Shown: positions 46,605 to 59,287 of the stretch, piece after piece | Position numbering within the stretch: the first letter of the stretch is position 1 | How the letters are laid out: each line of letters opens with the position of its first letter | Source of the DNA: Oopsacas minuta | Lineage: Eukaryota > Porifera > Hexactinellida > Lyssacinosida > Leucopsacidae | Assembly: GCA_024704765.1 (NCBI GenBank) | Contig: JAKMXF010000354.1 | Coordinates: 1,032,099-1,096,098 of the forward strand | Direction: 5' to 3' | DNA length: 64,000 nucleotides | Translations under genes and position numbers: made by a program | Notes under the pieces: generated by a model | Told to the model about the DNA's origin: nothing | Databases searched by the model: none | The model's input: the letters and a program-made list of their open reading frames with translations, nothing else

Positions 46605-49007
46605 CTAAGTAATAGACTTATCCAGTAGTGATGAGAATGGGACAATGGGTCTAGCGGTCTGGAGCACTAGGGAGCGTCCTAGGAGCTCTACCGAACGGTC
46701 ATACTCTCCCCTCTTCTGACAAATTAACCCTAGTCCCCTCAGGGCGAGGGGTCTGTCCCCGTGTCTAAGAGACAGTTGTAGATAATGTTCCGCTTGTCCC
46801 ATGTTCCCATCGTCCAATAAAATAGACCCAAGGGACTCTAAAGAGTCCAAGTGTTGTGGCTCTATCGACAGCGCTGATTCGAAAAAGCTCTTAGCTTTCA
46901 TTTTGTGTTCGCCTGTCCGCTCGACTTCCCCAAAGCACCATAATATGTCTGGACTCCTGCCAGAGTGCAAAACGTTCGCCTCTTTGAATGACATTTTTGC
47001 ATCACTATACCTACCCGCAGACAGAAATACTTCCCCTGTTAATTTCCATATCGACACCAAACTGGAGACCGCCTCTCCGTCTAGCCGTCCCTCCTTTATG
47101 TGACTGTCTGTGCCATTTCTTGAACCATCTGATGAGCCACTAACACCTGAGTTCATCGAGGCGAATAAATCTGTGGAGAGAGAACTCCCAAACTTACTCT
47201 GCCACACTGCGACACAATTCTTACAGCTGACGAGAGCTTCCTCACTTCCCAGCTGATGTAATTTTAACCTAGCGTCCAGTTGTAACACCTCCAGTGACCA
47301 AGGGAACACTGTAGCTAGTCTGTCACACAGGGACAGGGCTTTATCATTCTGTCTCTGGGCCGAGAGGATCAGTACAAGTAGAAGAGGGGACCTGTGATCC
47401 GTTGGGTCCATGGCAGTAGCCCTCTGTGCCTCTAAAGTAGCCCTGCTGAGGTCTCCTTGTACAGCTAGGACACATGCTAACAGATATTTGTACTCATAAG
47501 AACCACTGTCCTTAACAACAGCTGATTCAAACAGCTGAACTGACTCCCTTAATAAATTATCCAGTGTAATTGTGTCAGTACTTCTGAGCGCCATTCTAGC
47601 CGTGGCCAGCCCAGATATTCCATAGCCTTTAGCCGCTACCATGGTTACTTCAGATGACTTTAGGAATTCGGCGTGTTGAATACATTTCTTATATTGCCTA
47701 TTTTCCTCGGTTAATTTACAGGCTACCATCCTAATGGGAAGGAAATCTGGTTTTCGCGTTAAAATGGTGTCAATAGCACGTGTGGCTAACTTAGTGTTAC
47801 CAACTGTAACTAACACCTGTATATATTGGAACCAAACTAGCTCTGGAGAGAAGAATTGGCGCCTTAGACTGTGCTGTAACGGGGGAACCAATCCGACCGC
47901 TGGGTTGGGCAGGAGGAGACACAAAAGATTGTAGACCCTAAGCGCCAAATTGTGTTCACTGGCCTCCTGACAGGAGTCCCTCATGGATGTGTCGATAAAC
48001 TCGGGTCTCAGTTTATGTGACACATTGTGGCATGGTGATCCATTTGTCGCTTCTGTCTCTAGTTTATACCCGGTGTCTAGCTCTATCCCATCTAGAGCTG
48101 TTTTTAGAACAAGGACAGCTTCTTCTTGAGGGGTGGAGGGGTCTAATCGGAGAGGGAGGTCCTCTCGGAGACAGGAGATCGTTTTTTGGGACTCAAAACT
48201 GTCGCTCCAGTTTTGTAAGGTTTTATGTGAGAATTTAAGAATTAGAATTTTAGCTAAACAAACAGCTGATACCAGTCTAACACCTCTGGAAGGGAATCTG
48301 GAACTACTAATCATTAATTGTCTGAGGGAGGATAGGGTAGGGTACAGATCCTCTTGGGAGGAAAGGATCAATTGGGTCAGGAGCTCAGGGACATCTCGAA
48401 CCTCTGCTATAAACATTACGTCAAGAGACCGGACAGTTTTGCCCCCATGAGACGAACTCCTTGCCCTGAGGTCCTTGAGTACCTGGTACCCATCGATAGC
48501 TTGTGACACGGACTGTATGCATTTCGTGAAGTAGTAGACCCTGCGGTGATGTTTGGGATGTGAGAGGCCTGCTAGGGAGTAACATTCCGCGAGGAGACGA
48601 TGGTGTCCAGGTGATATTTCCGGTGGTAATTCCATTAACACCTCGGTTAAGAGTTGTAAACATTCTTGTGTATTGTGTTTTCTATATAGCAAGATTGATT
48701 GTATTAATTTTGCTTGATGTTGTGTCGATGTGTCGACTGTGCCACTTTCAAGGAGTGGTTCTAGATAGTGCGACACATTCTCACTCAATTTACTTATCTC
48801 ACCTTCTTCATCGCCACTTTTCTTAGCAGCACAGGGACAGAAACTTCTTAGAGCGCTCTCAGCTCGGAACAGGGCGTCCGTACTCTCTTCCGGTCTCTTG
48901 GACATGGCCCGGGGGAGGGACCGGGACATGATGGGGTCGAAATCAAACCTCAAGAGCTCTCTCTCTTCTCGTATAGTTAGTTTACGCGCCTTACCAATTA
49001 ATGCCAT
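46605..49007 (-). CDS. TTC7: Tetratricopeptide repeat protein 7 (PI4KA complex scaffold)
   Basis: 800 residues in a single exon (vertebrate TTC7A/B about 845-860). TTC7 with FAM126 and EFR3 holds PI 4-kinase alpha at the plasma membrane, supporting PI4P supply. TPR units are dense from about residue 390 to the end (for example FSPELVWFQYIQVLVTVG, YKYLLACVLAVQGD, AKSFFESALSIEPQHLDSL, LALRGLGLICQKRGEYD), and the C-terminal TARPIVPFSSL resembles the vertebrate SSPAVPFTII end. A gene-specific basic N-terminus (residues 1-50) is unlike vertebrate TTC7. Alternative: another TPR scaffold, less likely. Confidence 0.85.
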   Translation of the reverse strand: MALIGKARKLTIREERELLRFDFDPIMSRSLPRAMSKRPEESTDALFRAESALRSFCPCAAKKSGDEEGEISKLSENVSHYLEPLLESGTVDTSTQHQAKLIQSILLYRKHNTQECLQLLTEVLMELPPEISPGHHRLLAECYSLAGLSHPKHHRRVYYFTKCIQSVSQAIDGYQVLKDLRARSSSHGGKTVRSLDVMFIAEVRDVPELLTQLILSSQEDLYPTLSSLRQLMISSSRFPSRGVRLVSAVCLAKILILKFSHKTLQNWSDSFESQKTISCLREDLPLRLDPSTPQEEAVLVLKTALDGIELDTGYKLETEATNGSPCHNVSHKLRPEFIDTSMRDSCQEASEHNLALRVYNLLCLLLPNPAVGLVPPLQHSLRRQFFSPELVWFQYIQVLVTVGNTKLATRAIDTILTRKPDFLPIRMVACKLTEENRQYKKCIQHAEFLKSSEVTMVAAKGYGISGLATARMALRSTDTITLDNLLRESVQLFESAVVKDSGSYEYKYLLACVLAVQGDLSRATLEAQRATAMDPTDHRSPLLLVLILSAQRQNDKALSLCDRLATVFPWSLEVLQLDARLKLHQLGSEEALVSCKNCVAVWQSKFGSSLSTDLFASMNSGVSGSSDGSRNGTDSHIKEGRLDGEAVSSLVSIWKLTGEVFLSAGRYSDAKMSFKEANVLHSGRSPDILWCFGEVERTGEHKMKAKSFFESALSIEPQHLDSLESLGSILLDDGNMGQAEHYLQLSLRHGDRPLALRGLGLICQKRGEYDRSVELLGRSLVLQTARPIVPFSSLLDKSIT

Positions 49008-50398
49008 ACTAATTCAATTATATTTGCAATATTTATAAACATAAACACAAATAGTGAAAGTGTTAAGACGACACATTTGGAAGTGGTCAAAGTGGCTGAT
49101 TATACACAGGTGGATTGTGGCATAATGGGGCTGTATTTAGGCGCCACTCTGTCCGGGCGACCGCTATACCAATCTTTACATATTAAATGGTGTCTAAACA
49201 TCTGTCATTATTCAAGAATGATCTATTTTAAGACACAAAAGGTGTGAACACATTCGTGCCATTTCTTATAAGCAATATTTCAATGGGTAGATGGCACAAA
49301 AGCTGGCATTGCGACACATTTTGCGGGGCAAGATGTGGCATAGTTCATAGGTATTAAACCCTAAATCATATGACCACTTGCATTACTAAATAATTATGTA
49401 AACAAACTGAGAAATTACTAATAATATATACGTATAATATCAAGTTTAATATTATAACACGTATCTATGATGCTACATTATTTATTGCAAGCTCAACAGA
49501 AGTTTGTTGTTGATAGCGTTTTGGTACAAAGTTTTATCAACAACACATCTGTAAATGGAACTAAGAACAAATTGAGTGTGTGAGAAGTATTTGTTTATTT
49601 ATAATCAAAACAATAACATTTTGAGTGTAATTGAGATGGACACAAATATGTTTACTAATTGTGAAGAAATGAGAAGACTATTTTGAAAGGTAATTTGTTA
49701 CCCAAGGGGTCCTTTGGTCCAATTATCGGTCCCAGATGTGAGGATAGGGACCAGGAATTATCCAGATATATTAGACCTCTGAACACGCCCAGAGGGTCAG
49801 GTTATTGGAGGTGTTAAACCCATTCCAGACTGGAGAAGCGACGGGAACATTTCATACAATATCGATTATATTTCAGTAAACAACAGAGAAAGAAAACAGA
49901 CAACAATTGGACCACTTTAACAGGATAAATAATAAAAAATCACTGAGTTGCAAAGTACAATACATTAGCACTTAATACAAGTAAACAGCATTACTTAGTA
50001 ATTTGATAAACAGCTTTAAAAGCTATATACGTAGACAATTGTACAACCAGACTTGTGAATGAATATTGCAAATTATAAATAGAAACCTATTCGATGTCAT
50101 AGTGGCACAGTTGTGTCGCAATTATGTGTATGTTTCAAAAACTAAAGAAGACCTCTTTCCTAATAGACATATTAAACTGTTGACTAAGAGGCGATGATTG
50201 TTTACAGTTTAAAATAAGAACGAACAACAAGTTTAAAGTTGCTTTGTAAGTCAAAATAAACACACTGATGTAGGAGTTGATGCAGCACATCTCTAAAATG
50301 TATTATTATAAATAAAGGAGATTCTAATCCGAATTAACAAACAAACAAACAAACAATAATCTACACTTCTACGACAACACGAAAGAAACTTCAAAAAG
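49008..50398. other. Intergenic region TTC7 - TIS11
   Basis: About 1.4 kb between divergent genes, without a supportable ORF. It has AGGTGTKAA words at 49240 and 49809, a family A core at 49774-49816 and AT-rich DNA. The TIS11 5' exon probably ends at 50398. Confidence 0.75.
49774..49816. repeat. Repeat family A core, copy 4
   Basis: GACCTCTGAACACGCCCAGA then GGGTCAGGTTATTGG, directly followed by AGGTGTTAA. Confidence 0.75.
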
Positions 50399-50806
50399 GT
50401 AAGTATGTGTTCTTTAAATAGAACTCAAAGCACGTGTTATTATGCCAAAGATGACCCAATACATTCCTCTAACATATTCACGTTGCTATGATGAGGAAAA
50501 CTGTCGTATAATTATTTTGCAAATGGCTAGAGATGACTTTACTTTTTGATCATATGACGACGGTATTGCGATGTTATTAATAAAGAGACCGCAATTAATT
50601 ACGACAAGTTGCCAATCTGCTAATTGGATTAGACTGACGCACCTCTGTCCAGCGAAAAGTATAAAAATAAGTCCAAAATCCGAATTTCTAAAGAAGGCTC
50701 AGATCTTCTGAGAGTTTATAAAGCCCGCAATTTTCCCGTTAAGCATTATTATTGCTGAATAATTTTTGACGACAAGACAGCATATCTCATTTTCTTTTAT
50801 TTTTAG
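50399..50806 (+). other. Probable 5' UTR intron of the TIS11-type gene
   Basis: Donor GTAAGTATG at 50399 after AAAAAG and a strong pyrimidine tract TTTCTTTTATTTTTAG ending at 50806, 14 bases before the ATG. An embedded TATA-like box at 50660 suggests an alternative downstream promoter. Confidence 0.6.
50660..50667 (+). promoter_or_regulatory. TATA-like box upstream of the TIS11-type gene
   Basis: TATAAAAA, 161 bp before the ATG and inside the proposed 5' UTR intron. A second weak match, TATAAAG, lies near 50718. Either could drive a short unspliced transcript. Confidence 0.4.
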
Positions 50807-50820
50807 AGACAACTATCAAA

Positions 50821-51411
50821 ATGCACTCACAACAAAGTTTCAAACGAGAAGACATATGGTCCGGCCTCCCACCTCAGACAATAGACCTCACAAACTCTCT
50901 TGCCAACGTTAATTTCAAAAGATCGGACTCCCAGCGATCCCCTAAACTGTTGCAAAATCAGACACGATACAAGACCGAGATCTGTCGATCCTATGAGGAG
51001 AGCGGGATATGCAAATATGGAGACAAATGCCAATTTGCACACGGACAAGACGAAGTGAGAACGACCAACAGACACCCTAAGTACAAGACACAAATGTGTC
51101 GCACATTCCATTCCTGGGGTTACTGTCGTTACGGTCCTCGTTGCCATTTTATCCACAATGAAGACGCAGAGACATTGGACATAGCTCGTGGACTCAGTCC
51201 ACAATCCCCAAGCTCTCCCTACTCACCCAACGGGTCCCCTATCTCCTCCCCATATATGTTCTTCAACGAGGAAGACCATTTCTCGTGTCAGGATCAATTT
51301 ATCGATTGCCGCCTCTCGAATAATTCACTCTTCACCGCAGCTCCCATGCGTCAGAATAGCCACAGACGCCTGCCCGTATTTGCCTTGCTCAATACTGGCC
51401 CCATCGAGTAG
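50821..51411 (+). CDS. TIS11/ZFP36 family CCCH zinc-finger mRNA-decay factor
   Basis: 196 residues. Two tandem CCCH fingers with the family spacing C-x8-C-x5-C-x3-H, each with its lead-in: RYKTEICRSYEESGICKYGD and KYKTQMCRTFHSWGYCRYGP. This pair binds UAUUUAU-type AU-rich elements in 3' UTRs. The last residues RRLPVFALLN resemble the conserved C-terminal RRLPIFxR motif by which tristetraprolin recruits CNOT1, so deadenylase recruitment is likely conserved. A Ser/Pro-rich linker (SPQSPSSPYSPNGSPISSP) lies between and could be phosphorylated, as in mammals. Much shorter than human ZFP36L1 (338) or ZFP36 (326). Confidence 0.95.
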   Translation: MHSQQSFKREDIWSGLPPQTIDLTNSLANVNFKRSDSQRSPKLLQNQTRYKTEICRSYEESGICKYGDKCQFAHGQDEVRTTNRHPKYKTQMCRTFHSWGYCRYGPRCHFIHNEDAETLDIARGLSPQSPSSPYSPNGSPISSPYMFFNEEDHFSCQDQFIDCRLSNNSLFTAAPMRQNSHRRLPVFALLNTGPIE

Positions 51412-51686
51412 CCCCCTGCAATCACCTGTTAGGTGTTAATAATAGCGCATAAAATCAGCTGGCATAACTATTTTTACAGATTTTTGATTTCTCATAAAAG
51501 ACAAGTAAAGGAAAGTGTCGATCATGTAGATTTTGTTGGTATTTGTTTGTTGTTTTTTCATCAATTCCTATAATTTATAGTCTATTTATTTACTAATATT
51601 TTCCTAATATGTTTTGATTATGAATATTAATAATTATGATTTTGGTATATTTATTGATAAAGATTGCGAACATTTGTGTAAACAGA

Positions 51687-51727
51687 TAAACAAACAAACA
51701 AACAAACAAACAAACAAACAAACAAAC
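51687..51727. repeat. (AAAC)n microsatellite
   Basis: About ten AAAC units. Shorter runs of the same motif occur at 6460, 50341, 58267 and 59269 and their complement at 11216 and 18270, a recurring simple repeat here. Confidence 0.9.
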
Positions 51728-53337
51728 TACAGTGAACTTCAGCATATTTACATTAGCTTGAACTGCAAAAGAGCCGGAAACTTAAGGTTTTGGAAAGTTC
51801 TGGCGGGATATTAGCCTCATTGGCCCTCAATACATATCCGAAAAGTGGGACGTCCCGCCAAAGACGGGACAGTTGGCAAGTATCCGTATACAAAAATTCG
51901 ATTAGGTGACTAAATTCGGGATTCAGTGACTGTTATCAAAATGAATTCACGGAAGACACTAAACAATCCGAACCATTTCTAATTTTGTATACCGTAGAGT
52001 CTCCGGATAACAGACACGTTGGGGACATCGCTTCTTTCCGTTTATGGAGTTGTCAGCTTCTTGGAGACTGCTAAAGTATTACATACATGATTACTAATTC
52101 ATTCCGTTGTAGAGGGATTGTCCGCTTCTCGGAGGTCCGTTTTGAGAGCTCCACAGTATTGGGTGGGTTTGGCTCAAACATAGAATGGTTACTTGCTATA
52201 GGGGACTCTGCTACATACAATAGAAGAGAATAGAGCCGCTCTTTAGTATTATTATTAGAATATCTTCTGTTAATTGGAAAATCCGCTTAACAGCTGGAAC
52301 TAATGTGTAAGAAACCGGTTTGAAATAAATAAACAAAACCAATCAGCAAATAAATATACAAACATTCACATTACTATAATACAGGTGTTGGAAGGCTTTT
52401 CATTGTTTATACAACCTTAACGAGGGTCTACTGCAAAAAGCAAATAAACAAATAAATAATGATTCGTATTAACCTTTCACAGGGTTGATAATGTGCACTA
52501 ACCTAGACTGCTTATATTATTCTAACACCTAACTATTAATAGTCTATATTAATTGAAGCTAGTTTTGATAATGTAATTAGGAAATAACCACCACATGTAC
52601 ATACGTATGATATTTCAAATCATAATACAGTCGACTCTGCTTAGTAGACTCCACCGGTTAAACGGTCACTTGTCCAGAAACAGAACCGATAGTGTTTTGG
52701 TATCATTGATAGAATGTTACCCCCCCTGGGGGTGTAATTGATATTTGTATACCAGTAGCGGCGGTCCCAGAGGGGAGGAGGGGGCAAAGAGCAGACAATA
52801 TCAAATAATCTGTTGCATAGAATGCTATGTCTGTTGTTATTGTTGTTAGTATATTCGTATAAAATTATGAAATATATCTATGACAGAGCAATCAACCACA
52901 ACACGTAAACAATAATTAATTACACACAATTATATAAACAACTTACAACCCTCGTAAACCTAGCAACAGCAATAACAAGATGGAATTAGTTATTTGGCAA
53001 ATTGCATAATGCAAAGAGTGAATTCTAGAAGTAAGCTACTTACGGTCGATTCGTAGCAAAATTATATTAGTGTCATTGCCCTGTAAGAGATTCGTAAAAC
53101 AGGTCAGACATTTGTGTAAGGTTTGTTTATCTGTTTGTTTGTTAGAATGTTAGTTTATTCGTGTTTATGTATATAAACAAGTCCTCTGAGAGAGGACAGG
53201 AGGGACATTTGACCCGATTTCCCTTCCTAAATACGCAAATATTGCAAACAGGCGAACACCACTGTATGACACTTCGATTTGTTATCATTTCATGGTGTCC
53301 TCGTAGTTCTAACGATTAAATTAATAGAGTCAACTTC

Positions 53338-53452
53338 GGTAAGATCGAAACTAAAGGGACCGTGATGATTAATTCGATATATCCGGTGATATATGTTACT
53401 TTGACGGTTTGGGGACATAATTATACACTTTCACACTTAGATATATCAGTGT
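53338..53452. mobile_element. Family E MITE-like copy
   Basis: Shares ATGTTACTTTGACGGTTTGG and the following ATAATTATACA-like stretch with copies at 28362 and 30165; its ends are eroded. Confidence 0.5.
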
Positions 53453-53931
53453 TAGATCTAACGGGAGTTTAATGTAAATTGTTTGCAATCAAATAGGAGC
53501 GAGCTCCGGTGTGTCCGCTCCTACAAAAATGGTACCGTCATGTGACTTTGAAATCTGGGGGCACACACGTGGGCAACAAGTTCTATATGAGTCTATGGGT
53601 GTTGTAAACAATCGGTAAGGTCCCGGAGCGAAACCCATCACAAGAAATAACAATTGGTTTGTATTTGGCCCAGAAAGTTGACATTTTCCGATCACTTGAG
53701 AGTATTGGTGACCCCTCAGTCACATATTACACGCTCTTTCATATATGGAGTGCTCCATAAATGCTCTGTATATGTGTGTAAGCAATAATTGCTATCTCTT
53801 CTATAATAATAGAAGTGATTAGAATTGAAATTCTATCCAACAACAAGCAAGTAAGCTGATATAAGATAGGCAAATCTAGGGAATATGATTACAATCTGTG
53901 TTTAAGAAAAATAATCAAAAGTAGGATCAAA

Positions 53932-55521
53932 ATGGCAGACTTTCAGCCAGATATCCTATGGGAGGGGGAAATACAGGGGTACTGTCTGGACAAAAAGAAG
54001 CAGTGGAGGCCAAGAACTAAAGCCATGCTAGGAGATCTGGTACACACGGGGCCAAGCGAGCTCAAACTACAGTTAACGTCTGATTTCGCTAAAGTCCGTG
54101 ATAAAAGATCTATCCCATTGAATGAAGATATAGACTTAAGTACTATAACATTTGCATGTGAACAAACTGGAGCAAAGGAATGTAACTTTTTCTGTCAATG
54201 CATAAAGCAAAATGAAGAAGGGGAAGAGGAGCTTATTGTCCACATGTTCCAGACGGATAATTCCGAATCTCGTAGGTGTTTTTTACATGCTGTTATAGAA
54301 TTTATGAAAAGGAAAGTTGTCGCTATACCAACACACTATTTTAATGTGTTAATTAGGAAAATAGAACTTGAAAATGGTATGAATTTGCTAGGAGAATATA
54401 CGCTACGTTCCTCTCCAACTGAGATAGAATTTATGATAGCAGAGAACATTCCAGGCGTTAAGATTGGTAACCGTGAAATAGCGAGTATCAAGATCCTCCA
54501 GGACACTCGGTTGGACAAGGGAGAGCATGTTATGGACCTCATACTGAAAAGACAGGAGGCGGAAAGGAAGCAGCATATTGTTATCACTTCTACAGGAGGC
54601 TACTTACTTCTCGCGTATTTGGAGAGGGGTGTTATAAAGTTGGTGGAGGACATTTTAGAAACCCCCGACTCAGTCGCCTCTCTTCCCTTGCCCCCGTTAC
54701 TTATACGGACCCCTGCTGTCCCCCCTAAGCCCGACGTGGAGGACAAACCGCCCCTACCTCCGAGAGGGGCTACACTAGATAGAAATGCTAAATCGAACTT
54801 CAATCCCGCCGATGCTCTAAAGAGCCCCCCTCTCCCTCCTAGGAATGGCTTCAAGAATCCCTCTCTCCCCCCTAGGCATGAGAAGGCCAAAAGGGTACAT
54901 ACCCTGCCCCGTAATGTGAAGATCGAGAGTAGGTTGTCCGATTTAGACCAACCAATTCCCCTCCCGAGAAAGAAACTGGAAACGCCTGAATCTCCTACGA
55001 TTAAAATAGAGGATCGAGGAGAGACAATTAAACCGACAACACGACTGACCCTCAGAGAACAAATGCCAACCCCTCAAGTACCGAAAAGACCAGTGATAAA
55101 TTCGGACCCAGAGACCCAGAAAGAGCCCCAATATGCCCAGTTAAAGTTCAGAGACCCCCAGGCGGGTAATCAAACCAGACCGCAAGAGGTGAAGCTACAC
55201 GACAATGAGTCTGATCATGGTTACGCCGTTGTTCATTGGAATAAGGATAATCTAAGCGGTCTTAATACACCGATAACTGAATTAATAGAAGAATCAAAGT
55301 TCGAATGTGCAGGGCCTAACAAGGATGATGGGGGGTACCTGAGACTGGAGAGTAATGAAAATGAAATGGACTCAGGAGGCTATCTGACCATCGGGGGGAT
55401 TGACAACTCTTCATTTGATATCCCAAATAACACCCGGTACACGAGTGCGAGTGCCCCCCAATCACCTGTAGTACCAGCAAGAACCTACAGACAATATTTA
55501 CAAAATCCAACTGATTCGTGA
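53932..55521 (+). CDS. PH/PTB-type tyrosine-docking adaptor (DOK/IRS-like)
   Basis: 529 residues, single exon. Residues about 5-130 look like a PH domain (WEGEIQGYCLDKKKQWRPR) and about 135-240 like an IRS-type PTB domain (HYFNVLIRKIELENG, YTLRSSPTEIEFM, GGYLLLAYLERG). The remainder is proline-rich with repeated SH3-ligand motifs (PPLPPR near 271, then SPPLPPR and PSLPPR) and four spaced tyrosine motifs that suit SH2 binding: QYAQLKF (about 400), GYAVV (430), GGYLRLE (467), GGYLTI (483). This layout is that of DOK, IRS or FRS2 proteins, which are phosphorylated by receptor tyrosine kinases at the plasma membrane. The domain calls are by pattern, not by search; which family it belongs to is uncertain. 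Confidence 0.75.
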   Translation: MADFQPDILWEGEIQGYCLDKKKQWRPRTKAMLGDLVHTGPSELKLQLTSDFAKVRDKRSIPLNEDIDLSTITFACEQTGAKECNFFCQCIKQNEEGEEELIVHMFQTDNSESRRCFLHAVIEFMKRKVVAIPTHYFNVLIRKIELENGMNLLGEYTLRSSPTEIEFMIAENIPGVKIGNREIASIKILQDTRLDKGEHVMDLILKRQEAERKQHIVITSTGGYLLLAYLERGVIKLVEDILETPDSVASLPLPPLLIRTPAVPPKPDVEDKPPLPPRGATLDRNAKSNFNPADALKSPPLPPRNGFKNPSLPPRHEKAKRVHTLPRNVKIESRLSDLDQPIPLPRKKLETPESPTIKIEDRGETIKPTTRLTLREQMPTPQVPKRPVINSDPETQKEPQYAQLKFRDPQAGNQTRPQEVKLHDNESDHGYAVVHWNKDNLSGLNTPITELIEESKFECAGPNKDDGGYLRLESNENEMDSGGYLTIGGIDNSSFDIPNNTRYTSASAPQSPVVPARTYRQYLQNPTDS

Positions 55522-55786
55522 ATAATTATTTGTTGGTGTTTGTGTTTATATTTTTGTTTGTATATTGAAGGGTTATTAGTATTATTGAAATTAAGTAAGT
55601 AAGCTAGCTATAATCAAGGAATCCTATCCTCATCCTTCAGTCCGTACTGGGGGAGAGAGGACAGGTGCGGTCCCAGAATCCTCCCCGAGGGGCCAAATGC
55701 ACCGTTCGCCCCCTTCTGAATGAGGACACAAATAACTAAGAATATAAGTTGCTAAAAGAACAATAATAAATAAACAGATAATATCG

Positions 55787-56881
55787 TTAAAGAGGAACAG
55801 GTTTGAATCCATCTTTAGCAGCTCGGAGCTTCCCCATAGACTCAATGGGATCAGTAGTACCTGTGAATATATGAATCTCAGGCTGGTCTACACGCATAAA
55901 CGGGTTGTACTTGAACTCTTCCTCTAGGGTGGACGGGACAGATGGCAGTTCTTTGGATAGCCTCTCCTTAACATTGTCTATTTTAATTTTAACAGCCTCA
56001 TTATCCGGTTGACAATGCCGGGCAAATGATAAGTTATTCAGGGCGTACTCGTGTCCGCAAAATACGAGGGTGTTTTTAGGCAACACCCCCAAAACTTTAA
56101 TAAGGGACTTGTACATCTCAGGAGCAGTCCCTTCGAAGAATTTCCCACACCCCGCTAGGAAGAGGGTATCTCCTGTGAAGACAACAGGGTCCTTCTTGTC
56201 CTGAGATTCCACGAAATAGCAGATGTGTCCCGAAGTGTGGCAGGGGGTCTCGAAACATGTGACCTTAAGGAACCCTAAAATATCAGCCAATCAATTTGCA
56301 ATATATTAATAGATGTGGATCAACCCTCAAATCTGATAGGGCGATACAATTTGTCACCTATCTCAGAGAGTTTTCGCGATTTCGGTTAGATATTGGAACT
56401 TGACCCTAGATTAATCACATTCCAAACACATACCAAATCTCAAGTTCATAGCTCTTACCAGTTCCTCAAAATTTGGTGTCAGAATATGTCTTATATAATT
56501 CTCACCGATTTGTAATTGCTCTCCGTGACTAACTTTATGACTCAATTTTGGGATTCTATCATCACCTCCATAAACGGGTAGCTTGGGTCTCATGCCCACT
56601 ATAGCCTCGTTACCCCCTGAGTGGTCGAAGTGGTGGTGTGTCGTGAGGACACAATTTAGCTGTAAACCCTCTTGCGCAATGAATGCCATAAGTTTGTCAG
56701 GTTCCACTGGATCGATTACAGCTGACTGTTTGGTGTTAGTGTCAATTAGTAGATACATAAAATTATCCTGTAAGGCTGGTACCACTTTAACCTCCATGCT
56801 ACTTAACACCTTTATGGAACTAAGTCGTGTTAAAGAGCGAAATTGTGTTAGAACTGGAACTAATCGTATTATAGAATGCAT
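55787..56881 (-). CDS. HAGH: Hydroxyacylglutathione hydrolase (glyoxalase II)
   Basis: Two exons, 56881-56506 and 56274-55787; 864 nt, 287 residues. It hydrolyses S-D-lactoylglutathione to D-lactate and glutathione. The metallo-beta-lactamase zinc motif THHHFDHSGGN is intact, as are TPCHTSGHICYF, FTGDTLF, CGKFFEGTA, CGHEYALNN and the C-terminal FKYNPFMRV. The first 28 residues (MHSIIRLVPVLTQFRS...) look like a mitochondrial presequence and an internal MEVKVVPALQDN matches the cytosolic start, so two products from one gene are likely, as in vertebrates. The 231-bp intron consists largely of a family B repeat. Confidence 0.95.
56290..56470. repeat. Repeat family B copy (HAGH intron), inverted
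   Basis: Antisense of the LRRK copies: ACCCTCAAATCTGATAGGG, then TTTGTCACCTATCTCAGAG and ACCAAATCTCAAGTTCA. It makes up most of the intron. Confidence 0.65.
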
Positions 56882-57077
56882 CTATAATTAATAAATAGAA
56901 GTAACACCTCGAGGAGGATTGGTCCGATTAACCCTCAAGGTTCCACGGTGAAAAATTGAGGACCACTTCCCCCTTGTTAGACAGTACTAACTGATATCAA
57001 AACAGCACCCTTAGGGACCAATAAGCCCCCTAGAGTAACAAGAAATAATCACACACTATAACTAGCAATAAGACTGG

Positions 57078-59080
<2,003 letters not shown>

Positions 59081-59287
59081 TCCTAAGAGTAACTATAGCA
59101 ACGAATTAAGATATGTAATATTAGTTTCATCTGTGAAATTCAGTATGGAGAATTGCCTTTGTGTGAAATGAATTTAACATATCTTAACACCTATTTGGGA
59201 GCATAATCGTGTCAATAAACTGAGTATCAACATCTAATAAACACAATATATCCTGTGATATAAGTAAACAAACAAACAAACAAACAG

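Larger units (their letters stand above)
51412..53931. other. 2.5-kb gene-free, repeat-bearing region
   Basis: No gene is supportable. Contents: an AAAC microsatellite, pogo-like ends near 51993 (CCGTAGAGTCTCCGGATAAC) and 52625 (ACAGTCGACTCTGCTTAG), an unclassified GC-rich repeat near 52755 (GGCGGTCCCAGAGGGG) that recurs inverted or partly at 55668, and a family E element near 53340. The plus-strand ORF 51614-51814 runs through the microsatellite. The last few hundred bases should hold the docking-adaptor promoter. Confidence 0.75.
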
